64,000 nucleotides of DNA from Aegilops tauschii subsp. strangulata (lineage: Eukaryota; Streptophyta; Magnoliopsida; Poales; Poaceae): the NCBI RefSeq assembly GCF_002575655.3, contig NC_053039.3, positions 245,560,622 to 245,624,621 on the forward strand, in the 5' to 3' direction. The position numbers and the translations under genes were made by a program. Of the stretch, positions 10,848 to 19,869 are shown one piece after another. Numbering within the stretch: position 1 is the first letter of the stretch; the number at the start of each line of letters is the position of its first letter. The notes under the pieces were generated by a model. It saw only the letters and a program-made list of their open reading frames with translations, did not search any database and had not been told where the DNA came from.

Positions 10848-11423
10848 TCAGAGAAGATCCCACGACTCTAAGGTCGGGAAACCACAGCTGCTGCTGCCGC
10901 CGCTAGTGCTGTCCAGCGGTAGCGACCCGTCGCGAGACGTCGGCGGTGGCATCGCAATCGCATCCGTCCGCGCGGTGGACGGCCTCGCCCTGCACCCGCC
11001 GAGCAGGAACGCCGACGTGTCCAGCGTCGGCAGCAGCAGCGCCCCGCCGGCCGACGAAGGAGCTGCGTGGGCGGCGAGCGCGGGGAGGAGGGGCTTCCCC
11101 TCCGTCGGCTGCTGGGCCAGCGGGAGGAGGAGTTCGTCGGCGCCCGTGACCTGGTGCACCATGCGGCGGAACTCCGCGGGGTCGGCGCTGATGTAGGTCG
11201 TGGGCAGCCGCCGCGACGGGCGCGGCCGCCGCCTGGCGACGCGGCGCGCGGGTCTGTGCTGCTGCTGCGCCGCCGGCGCGTGCGCGGCGGCGGGGAGGGA
11301 TGCGAGATCCTCGTAGCGCAACGGGTGGCCGCGTTGGGCCGTCAGCAGTTGCTGCCATGGTGACGCCGTGGACGACGATGCGTAGGCGGAGGAGTCCATG
11401 TGCTGCATGGCGGTGAGCATCAT
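10848..11423 (-). CDS. VQ motif-containing protein, VH variant
   Basis: Intronless gene for 191 aa. The core FRRMVHQVTG at residues 85-94 fits the plant VQ consensus FxxxVQxxTG with His in place of Gln, a variant known in monocot members. VQ proteins are nuclear or plastid cofactors that commonly bind WRKY transcription factors, or MAP kinases in some cases. Residues 58-74 are Arg-rich (RPARRVARRRPRPSRRL), a likely nuclear localisation signal, and the C-terminus FPTLESWDLL is typical of the family. The rest is low-complexity Ala/Pro/Ser. Small size, lack of introns and high GC agree with grass VQ genes. The ATG at 11423 gives MMLTAMQ; the second or third Met is also possible. No disabling change is seen. 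Confidence 0.9.
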   Translation of the reverse strand: MMLTAMQHMDSSAYASSSTASPWQQLLTAQRGHPLRYEDLASLPAAAHAPAAQQQHRPARRVARRRPRPSRRLPTTYISADPAEFRRMVHQVTGADELLLPLAQQPTEGKPLLPALAAHAAPSSAGGALLLPTLDTSAFLLGGCRARPSTARTDAIAMPPPTSRDGSLPLDSTSGGSSSCGFPTLESWDLL

Positions 11424-11510
11424 GCGTCTGTGATGTGAGAGCTAGCTAGGCTGCGTTTGCTTGCTGTTAGCTGCGGCCGTGGCTTGAACTGAGAGGAAGA
11501 AGGGTCGCAG

Positions 11511-11523
11511 GATTGATATAGGG
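11511..11523 (-). promoter_or_regulatory. Candidate TATA box of the VQ-motif gene
   Basis: CCTATATCAATC on the minus strand lies about 90 bases upstream of the ATG at 11423, a plausible distance for a short 5' leader. There is no other support. Confidence 0.4.
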
Positions 11524-11813
11524 AGAGAAGAAGGATGGCGTGGGTGTGTGGACGGGCCGACGGGCTCGGTGGTCAGCGAGCGCGCTGACCTGTGGGTCCA
11601 GACTGTCAGGTACACCCCGTGTCTGCGGTTTCTGTCTCTGTATACGTGGCATTGAGAAGGGAAGGCATGGGGTTGTTCAGATGATCGCCGATGCACGAAT
11701 CAGTATGTAACCGGCGGCGAACTTGAGTTGATGCCTTCACGGTGTGTTGGGAACAGCTTGGGCGTTCGTTTGCTGACGATAATCTCACTAACAAAATATC
11801 AAAATGAACAAGG
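11524..11813. other. Upstream region of the VQ-motif gene
   Basis: About 290 bases between the presumed promoter and the Copia element A insertion. No gene or recognised repeat. Its right end carries the CAAGG flank of element A at 11809-11813. Confidence 0.4.
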
Positions 11814-11951
11814 TGAAAGCTGAATAAAACTGTTGCTTATTGATGATTTGGTGCGGCATACAAAGTATATAAGAGGGTACAAACCGACTTGGGGTAGGGG
11901 TATAAAACTGACTTGGACTAGAAGTCGTATACCATAATGACTACTCTAACA
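11814..11951 (-). repeat. 3' LTR of element A
   Basis: Left copy of the 138-bp LTR; on the plus strand it starts TGAAAGCTGAATAAAACTG and ends GACTACTCTAACA. It contains a TATATAAG box. Near-identical to 16625-16763. Confidence 0.92.
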
Positions 11952-14900
11952 TCCCCCGCAGTATCAACGGCAGGCTCGACGACGTTGAGACTGAAACAGA
12001 TATCTTGAAATGGCTTAGTAGGCAGTGCCTTGGTGAAAATGTCAGCAAACTGAGCCGTAGAGGGAACATGAAGCACCCGAACCTGACCAAGAGCAACCTT
12101 TTCACGAACAAAATGAATATCAATCTCAATATGCTTTGTGCGTCGGTGTTGAACTGGATTGCTGGTCATGTAGACTGCTGATATGTTGTCACAGTAGACA
12201 ATAGTGGCCTGCTCAATAGGCCTGTGTAGCTCGGAGAGTAACTGCCGAATCCAGATTGTATCTGCAACGGCATGTGACACAGCGCGATACTCAGCCTCGG
12301 CCGACGAACGTGAGACTGTAACCTGTCTTTTCGAAGACCAAGAAATCAAATTGTTACCAAGAAAAACACAAAAACCGGAAAGTGGACCTTCGAGTGTCAG
12401 GACAACCAGCCCAGTCTGCATCAGAGTATGCGGTAAGCGAGTTTGGAGAAGAATTGTTGAGGTGGAGACCATGATTGAGAGTTCCTTTTAAATACCGAAG
12501 AATGCGTTTAACATGATTATAGTGAGGAACCCGGGGATCATGCATATAGAGACATGCTTGTTGAACAGCAAAAGAGATTTCAGGACGAGTAATGGTGAGA
12601 TATTGGAGAGCACCTGTTAGGCTACGATAGAGTGTAGGATCGGAAAAGGGTTCACCGGTAGCCGAAAGTTTAAAACTAGTATCGACAGGAGTGCGAGATG
12701 ATTGACAGTCAAGCATACCAGCACGATTAAGAAGATCAAGAATATACTGGCGTTGGGAAAGAAAAAGGCTGAAGGAATCTCGAACAACAGCAATGCCTAA
12801 GAAATGATGAAGGAGTCCTAGGTCAGTCATAGAAAATTCAGATCTAAGAAGAGAGACAATATGATCTAAGAACTTTTGAGAGGAGGCGGTAAGAATGATA
12901 TCATCTACATAGAGAAGTAAATAGGCAGTGTCAGAAGTTTGATGATACACAAAAAGAGAGGTGTCGGAGAGAGATGGAGTGAAGCCTATTGTTTGAATGA
13001 AGGAGGAGAAGCGTTGAAACCAAGCTCGTGGGGCATGTTTAAGACCGTAGAGAGATTTCTGAAGAAGACATACATGAGTTGGAAAGGATGGATTTTCAAA
13101 ACCCAGAGGTTGCTGGCAGTAGACAGTTTCTTGAAGGGAACCATGGAGGAAAGCATTTTTAACATCAAGTTGGTGAATGGGCCATGAAGAGGAGACAACA
13201 ACACTAAGAACGGTGCGAATGGTGCTAGGTTTAACAACAGGAGAGAAGGTTTCTTCGTAATCAATTCCTTGTTGCTGAGAAAAGCCACGACAAACCCACC
13301 TGGCTTTATATCGTGAGAGGCTCCCATCGGAGTGGAACTTTTGGCGAAAAATCCATTTGCCAGAAACAATATTTGTATTGGGAGGACGAGGAACAAGTTG
13401 CCAGGTGTTGTTTTGAAGTAAAGCATTATATTCTTCTTGCATGGCAGCGGCCCAATTGGGATCAAGTAGAGCAGTTTTGTAATTCTTTGGAAGAGAAGTG
13501 AGAGATACGGAGGTATGAAGGTTTAGGCGGTCTTGGGGTTGATGAAATCCTGATTTGGCCCTAGTACGCATGCGATGATCATTAATCGGGGCTGCTGTAG
13601 GAATAGCACGAGGGGGTAAGGTGGGTACTGGTGAGTCCGGCGCAGCGGAAGAGTCGGACGAAGGAGTAGGGCTGGGTGGTGGAGTGGGAGTAGGGGCCGG
13701 GGGTGTTGGGGAGGGAGCAGGGGTCCGGGGTGTTGGGGACGTCTCGGGTGGGGTGAGTGTATGGTTGGGATTGGCTATGGTGGGTGTTAATGGTGGTGGT
13801 GATAAGTTGTGTTCGGCAGGTAGGGGAGTATATAGTTGGAAAGGACGGGGAGGGGGGGTGTTTGCGGAGCTAGGGGTGTTGGATGGTGTAGTAGTGCGTT
13901 GTGAGAAAGGAAAATTGTGCTCAGCAAACGTGACATGACGAGAGACATGAACGTGTCCGGTGTGAAGGTCGAGACATCGATAGCCTTTGTGCTCGTCAAA
14001 GAAGCCGAGAAAAGCACATGGGATAGAGCGTGGTGACAATTTATTTGCAGAAGTGGCGTAGGCATTGGGAAAACAGAGACAGCCGAAAACACGAACCGCG
14101 GAGTAGTCGGGGTGGGAAAGAAAGAGGGAATAATAGGGAGTAATGTTGGGTTTAGTTTTAGAAGGTCGAATATTTAGAAGGAAGGTGGCCATGTGTAGGG
14201 CTTCAGCCCAAAACTTGGGAGGCATAGATAATTGAATGAGGAGAGTGCGAACTACATCATTGAGGGTGCGAAGAGAGCGTTCTGCTTTACCATTTTAAGG
14301 GGAGGTGTAGGGACATGAAAACCTAAGCAGGATGCCATGCTGTAAGAAGAAAGTACGATTTTTAATGTTATCAAACTCGCGACCATTGTCACATTGGATA
14401 AAGCGAATTGGGAGGAAGAAGTGAACAGACACATAGCGTTGAAAATTAAGGAAAAGAGAATGGACCTCGGATTTGTTGCGTAGAGGAAACGTCCAGACAA
14501 AGTGGGTGAAATCATCTAGGATAACAAGGTAGTATTTAAAACCCGAAACACTTCCAATGGGAGAGGTCCATAAATCACAATGTATTAATTCAAAGGGATA
14601 AGTGCTACAAGAACTAGAGGAACTAAAGGGAAGACGCACATGTTTGCCTAATTGACAAGACTCGCAAAACCCAGAATTATGAGAGTCCCTATTACATGGT
14701 ATGGTAAATTCACTAAGCATAGAAGCTAAGACGGCGGGGTTGGGATGGCCCAAGCGACGATGCCAGAGATCGACGGAGGCCAGCATGGATGTTGGAGAGG
14801 TGGCGGCAGGAACTCCATTAAGAGAATAAAGATCACCGGAGCTATTGAAGCGAGCGATCTCGGCCTTGGTCAGGTAATCCTTCACAGATAAACCAAAAGG

Positions 14901-16592
14901 GTCAAATTCAGCCGAAACTAGATTGTCGCAAGTAAACTGGAGAACAGAGATAAGATTTTTAATGAGGGCGGGTGCAACTAGAACATCGCGAAGTAAAAGA
15001 GGTTTGGTGGAAGAGGGAAGTTGAGCCTGACCAACACAATATATAGGAATAGATGATCCATCTCCAAGGATAATGGAAGGGAAAGGAGATTTAGTGCAAG
15101 AAGATAACCAATTACTAGATGCAGACATATGACTAGATGCCCCTGAATCAAAGATCCAATCCGTACCTGAGTTTCCTTGTGCAGCGAAGTTATTCATGGC
15201 CTGGAGAAAGGCAGCTTGATCCCAGCTCGGCGTCGCAGGTGAGGGTGGCGTCGGAAGCAGTGCCGGCGGATACGATGGTGAAGGCAGTAGGGCCGACTGG
15301 GGAGTGTAGTAGGCATTGGCCGGCTGTGGTGGGGGTGGCGTCGGGAGCAGGGCCGGCTGAGGTGTGTAGTAGGCGCCGCCGTCGGTGGTGTAATGACCAT
15401 AAGGAGCATACGTCGGGGCGGCGTGATAGGCATTGGCCGGCTGTCGGGGGTTGAGAACCCCGGGAGCACCAGTAGGCGGCCGAAGGCCTGGTTGCCAGGC
15501 ACCTGAGTATGCCGGCGGAGCACCGAGGATGGACGGAGCGGACCAGGGCATGGGCCATGCTTGAACAAGCCCCGTCCAAGGATCATGAGGAGGCCTCCAT
15601 GCAACCGCAGATGGAGCACTGGTGGGTGGTGCAGGACTCGGTGTTGGTGATGTCGTAGGCGGAACCGAACGGGTCGACGGCGGCCTGTAGATAGGGTTTT
15701 TGCCGCAGTAGTTCGGACTAGGACGCCAGCCTGGGGGCGGTTGAACAGATGACGATGCGGACGGCCCGGCGGCAGGAGCCAGCATGGAAGGCGGCGCTGG
15801 TGTAGACGACAGAGGAGGACGAGCCGCAGCATGAAAGACCTTGGGGCGAGAGTCCTTGCGAGCTTGTGTTTCCGCCGCGAGTTGTAGCAAGGAACGAACT
15901 TCAGCGAAGGTAGGAGGGGGCCGTATCATCGGTATGAACGAGGCTTGCTTGTCAAAGTCTTCGCTGAGGCCGACGATGACGATATTGATTAGCTGTGAGT
16001 CGCTAACTGTATCGCCGAGTTCGCGGAGCTCATCACCAATGGTCTTAACGCGCTGGCAGAACAGGTTCACCGGGGCGTCTCCTTGCACCATATTGCGAAG
16101 CTCGGTGTGGAGAGCGTTTTTTCGAGCGTCGGTGTTGCTTTGGAAGAGCTGACGGAGGGAGTGCCAGATGTTGGCAGCGGTGGCGCCGTCGTGATCGAGC
16201 ATGTTGAAGATCTCGGTGGTGATGCGGGTGTAGAACCACTGAACGATCGCGAGATCGTCTTTCAACCATTGTGGATCGTCGGGGCGGGGAAGACAGTTGG
16301 CGGCGATATGCGAGCGCAGGTTGCAGCGGCCGAGGTGGAGATCGAAGAGATGTCTCCAATGGTAGTAGTTGTGGGCGGCGAGATCAAGAACTATGGGGAT
16401 GTAGGGGCTGACATCGGAGATTGTGTCAGCAAGAGATATTGGTGCGGCGAGGATGGGTGCAGGGTAGTTTTGTGGAGCTATGGTGAGGGCCGAGAGAGAA
16501 GCGGCCGCGGCGTTGGCAGCCTTGGCGATGAGTGCGGCCCGGCGCTCGAAGTAGCCGGGCGGCGGCGGCGGCGGTGGCGTTGGCGGAGCCAT
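11918..16592 (-). pseudogene. gag-pol polyprotein of element A, broken by one stop and one frameshift
   Basis: The frame opens at 16592. Order: UBN2-type gag (HNYYHWRHLFDLHLGRC near residue 74), a long Pro-rich linker in place of a CCHC zinc knuckle, aspartic protease DSGASSHM, the pre-integrase motif WHRRLGHPN, then integrase (HCDLW, IQCDNGREF). A TAA at 14297-14295, where a Gln codon is expected before NGKAERS, stops the frame. The same frame continues through RT (LLLYVDDIILTAS) into RNase H (YSDADWAGCPDTRRS) and then shifts near 12385; the other frame carries the rest (SSAEAEYRAV, YCDNISAV, FTKALPTK) to 11918. Loss of function is inferred from these two lesions. Family Copia is certain; the lineage is not assigned. 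Confidence 0.9.
11952..11961 (-). promoter_or_regulatory. Polypurine tract of element A
   Basis: On the minus strand CTGCGGGGGA abuts the 3' LTR start TGTTAGAG. This is the expected position and base composition for plus-strand DNA priming. Confidence 0.75.
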
Positions 16593-16614
16593 ACCCTAAA
16601 CCCTGGAACCGGTA

Positions 16615-16624
16615 TCTGATACCA
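16615..16624 (-). promoter_or_regulatory. Primer-binding site of element A
   Basis: TGGTATCAGA on the minus strand lies immediately inside the 5' LTR and matches the initiator-Met tRNA 3' end, the usual Copia primer. Confidence 0.85.
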
Positions 16625-16763
16625 TGAAAGCTGAATAAAACTGTTGCTTATTGATAATTTGGTGCGGCATATAAGAATATATAAGAGGGTACAAATCGAC
16701 TTGAGGTAGGGGTACAAAACTGACTTGGATTAGAAGTCGTATACCATAATGACTACTCTAACA
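16625..16763 (-). repeat. 5' LTR of element A
   Basis: Right copy of the short LTR, 139 bp, promoter-bearing (TATATAAG near 16678). It pairs with 11814-11951. Confidence 0.92.
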
Positions 16764-16889
16764 CGAGGTACTACTCCATGATAACGGGATGTGATATCTT
16801 CCCGTTGTTGATCAAGTTTCCATTTTTTTTGCCGGGTGTTGATCAAGTTCCCATGATGACAAGTGTTGTGTGCACGATACAACAACTTT

Positions 16890-17142
16890 TTATATTAATT
16901 TTCAAAGATTGATTTCGAACGGGAGTGCGGTCTGTGAGTTAGGAAGAGAAGGATTGTATGCATCGATGATTTTATTGATCGTGCACAAGGCACATATATA
17001 GATATAAGGGGTATATCTATTGTCTTGTCTTCCAAAATACATACAAGTTACAAGAGGAGAGAGACATGACAGGTGTAATATACAAAACCCAGACCTATAT
17101 ACGTACATGCAAAGTGTGCATGTTCAACACCCCTCGCGGTCG
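16890..17142 (-). repeat. Probable Copia-type LTR remnant left of the Au SINE
   Basis: On the minus strand, TGTTGAACATGCAC follows the purine-rich CCGCGAGGGG, like a polypurine tract/LTR junction. The segment leftward has the AT-rich, TATATA-containing composition of small Copia LTRs and ends near 16890. The sequence right of the SINE (17461 onward) would then be the end of that element's interior. No second LTR is in the window, so this is tentative. Confidence 0.3.
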
Positions 17143-17444
17143 CGAATCAACCTGTGGTTGAGATGGTTAGGTGGACAGTGGTATCCCCAACCCACCAGGG
17201 TTCAAATCCTGATGCTCGCATTATTCCTGGATTTATTTCTGGATTTCCGGCGATGCGCTTTCAGTGGGAGGAGACGTTCCCGTCGACGACGAGGCGCCTA
17301 TGGTGGCTTCGTAAATCTCAAGATGATATGCCGGCTCAGTCTTTCGGAGGTGCTCATAGGGGTAGGGTGTACGTGTGTGCGTTCATAGGGGTGAGTGTAT
17401 GCGCGTATATATGAGCGCTTGTGTCTGTACTGATGCTAAAAAAA
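17143..17444 (+). mobile_element. Au-type tRNA-derived SINE
   Basis: About 300 bp. It has a tRNA-like head with RNA polymerase III B box GGTTCAAATCC at 17199-17209, the body motifs GGCGATGCGCTTTCAGTGGG and TGCCGGCTCAGTCTTTCGGA, and the tail GAGCGCTTGTGTCTGTACTG followed by an A run. These agree with the Au SINE known from Aegilops and wheat. It is flanked by a duplication of about 16 bp (AACACCCCTCGCGGTCG at 17126-17142, AACACCCTCGCGGTCG at 17445-17460), as left by LINE-mediated insertion. Confidence 0.9.
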
Positions 17445-17519
17445 AACACCCTCGCGGTCGAAGCATCGCCAAAGACGCAGAGACTGGACCAAACATTAGT
17501 GAAAAAAGCCTAGCCATGA

Positions 17520-18048
17520 CGTGTCAAGAACATCCTTGCTGTCGTATATGCCCAACGCCACCAATATGGCGTCACTGAAAACATTTAGTGGTGGCGTTGG
17601 CGGACATGTCTGCAATATTTTAGTACTGATGGCGTGCCACCTAGCTAACGCCAGCAATATATTGGGTTAGTTATGCCATTTATTATGCACCAACGCCAGC
17701 AATTTGTATTTTTTGTAATAAAAAAATATACCCAACTATTAGTACATGTGCAGCCATTTAAACTTCTAGTGGTAACTGCAAATCCACAAAGAATAGTGAT
17801 CAACTAGCTAGCTAGCTACAAGCAAAAGTGATCCGCTAGCTACAAACAAAAGTGATCCGCTAGCTAACTACCTACATATATGCATGCATTACATGTCTCG
17901 ATAAAGAATGATCTTCATTTCACGCAACTTGTTCTGTTGCTCTGTCCCTCCTTTCTGTAATAGACTTTGAGGGTCTTCAGTTCCACCCTCTCGGCCTACA
18001 GGAGCGTTATCTCCTTCTTGAGAGAATCGATCGCGGTGACCATTTTGT
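17520..18048 (-). mobile_element. Probable CACTA-type transposon fragment
   Basis: Left part (17545-17700) has several short copies of ACGCCA(C/G)CAAT and its complement (TGGCGT), resembling subterminal repeats of CACTA elements. The right part on the minus strand encodes a coiled-coil-like piece (DKMVTAIDSLKKEITLL, then a stop, then VELKTLKVYYRK) of the kind seen at the ends of CACTA accessory ORFs. No clean CACTA terminus or 3-bp duplication was located. Confidence 0.35.
17812..17868. repeat. Short tandem repeat, about 25-bp unit
   Basis: GCTAGCTACAAGCAAAAGTGATCC is followed directly by GCTAGCTACAAACAAAAGTGATCC and a third partial GCTAGCTA. No function is apparent. Confidence 0.8.
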
Positions 18049-18136
18049 CCTTCTTTTTTCCGATAAAGGGCGATTTTATTATCTCAAAATGTAGCATCAA
18101 ACGGATACAAAGAATTATGAGTAACGCTCGGCCTCT
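18049..18136 (-). mobile_element. LINE 3' tail fragment
   Basis: On the minus strand the segment ends CCCTTTATCGGAAAAAAG, the T/A-rich tail form common at 3' ends of Triticeae non-LTR elements. It is cut at 18137 by the Angela-type LTR, right after CGGCCTC. Confidence 0.35.
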
Positions 18137-19869
18137 GTTGGGGAACGTAGTAATTTCAAAAAAATTCCTACGCACACGCAAGATCATGGTGATGCATAGC
18201 AACGAGAGGGGAGAGTGTTGTCCACGTACCCTCGTAGACCGAAAGCGGAAGCGTTAACACAACGCGGTTGATGTAGTCGTACGTCTTCACGATCCGACCG
18301 ATCAAGTACCGAACGTACGACACCTCCGAGTTCAGCACACGTTCAGCTCGATGACGTCCCTCGAACTCCGATCCAGCCGAGTGTTGAGGGAGAGTTTCGT
18401 CCGCACGACGGCGTGGTGACAATGTTGATGTTCTACCGACGCAGGGCTTCGCCTAAGCACCACTACGATATTATCAAGGTGTAATATGGTGGAGGGGGCA
18501 CCGCACACGGCTAAGAGATCAATGATCAATTGTGTGTCTAGAGGTGCCCCCCTGCCCCCGTATATAAAGGAGCAAGGGGGGGTTCGGCCGGCCTAGAGGA
18601 GAGGCGCGCCAGGAGGAGCCCTACTCCTACCGGGAGTAGGACTCCTCCCCTTTTCCATGTTGGACTAGGAGAGAAAGGGGGAAGAGGTGGAGGGGAGGAA
18701 GGAAGGGGGGCGCCGCCCCCTCTCCTTGTCCTATTCGGACTGGGGGGGAGGGGCGCGCGGCCCTGCCCTGGCCTCCTCTCCTCTCTTCCACCTAGGCCCA
18801 CTAAGGCCCATTAAGTTACCGGGGGGGTCCGGTAACCTCCCGGTACTCCGGAAAAATCCCGATTTCACCCGGAACACTTCCGATGTCCAAACATAGGCTT
18901 CTGATATATCAATCTCTATGTCTCGGCCATTTCGAGACTCCTCGTCATGTCCGTGATCACATCTGGGACTCCGAACAACCTTCGGTACATCAAAACATAT
19001 AAACTCATAATATAAATGTCATCGTAACGTTAAGCGTGCGGACCCTACGGGTTCGAGAACTATGTAGACATGACCGAGACACCTCTCCGGTCAATAACCA
19101 ATAGCGGAACCTGGATGCTCATATTGGTTCCCACATATTCTACGAAGATCTTTATCGGTCAGACCGCATAACAACATACGTTGTTCCCTTTGTCATCGGT
19201 ATGTTACTTGCCCGAGATTCGATCGTCGGTATCTCGATACCTAGTTCAATCTCGTTACCGGCAAGTCTCTTTACTCGTTCCGTAATAAATCATCCCGCAA
19301 CTAACTCATTAGTCATAATGCTTGCAAGGCTTATAGTGATGTGTATTACTGAGTGGGCCCAGAGATACCTCTCCGACAATCGGAGTGACAAATCCTAATC
19401 TCGAAATACGCCAACCCAACAAGTACCTTTGGAGACACCTGTAGAGCACCTTTATAATCACCCAGTTACGTTGTGACGTTTGGTAGCACACAAAGTGTTC
19501 ATCCGGTAAACGGTAGTTGCATAATCTCATAGTCATAGGAACATGTATAAGTCATGAAGAAAGCAATAGCAACATACTAAACGATCGAGTGCTAAGCTAA
19601 CGGAATGGGTCAAGTCAATCACATCATTCTCCTAATGATGTGATCCCATTAATCAAATGACAACTCATGTCTATGGCCAGGAAACACAACCATCTTTGAT
19701 CAACGAGCTAGTCAAGTAGAGGCATACTAGTGACACTCTGTTTGTCTATGTATTCACACATGTATTATATTTCCGGTTAATACAATTCTAGCATGAATAA
19801 TAAACATTTATCATGATATAAGGAAATAAATAATAACTTTATTATTGCCTCTAGGGCATATTTCCTTTC
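18137..19869 (-). repeat. Isolated Angela/BARE-type Copia LTR (1.73 kb), no matching flanks
   Basis: Begins TGTTGGGGAACGTAG and ends GGGCATATTTCCTTTCA on the plus strand, so the element orientation is minus. The minus-strand start TGAAAGGAAATATGCCC and the length are those of Angela/BARE/WIS LTRs. A second, shorter copy lies at 48634-49969. No primer-binding site or interior accompanies it: the left flank is a LINE tail and the right flank is Gypsy B polyprotein sequence. The flanks (GCCTC left, GTGTT right) do not form a target duplication. Confidence 0.85.

Larger units (their letters stand above)
11814..16763 (-). mobile_element. Element A: Copia LTR retrotransposon with very short LTRs
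   Basis: A 4.95-kb element on the minus strand bounded by two LTRs of 138 and 139 bp (TG...CA) and flanked by CAAGG (11809-11813) and CGAGG (16764-16768), an imperfect 5-bp target duplication. Primer-binding site, polypurine tract and gag-protease-integrase-RT-RNase H order are all present, which defines Copia. By eye the two LTRs differ at about eight positions including one indel, so the insertion is moderately old. It is the most intact element in the window, with one nonsense codon and one frameshift noticed. Confidence 0.92.

Noticed and set aside
10903..11363. Other open frames overlapping the VQ gene
   Set aside because: GC-rich composition opens several frames; only the 191-aa frame has the VQ core and typical C-terminus.
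15190..15832. Open frames in other registers of the element A proline-rich linker
   Set aside because: Low-complexity CCG-rich DNA; the gag-pol register explains the region.
17143..17444. A functional tRNA gene
   Set aside because: Only the polymerase III B box and part of a tRNA-like head are present; body and tail identify an Au SINE.
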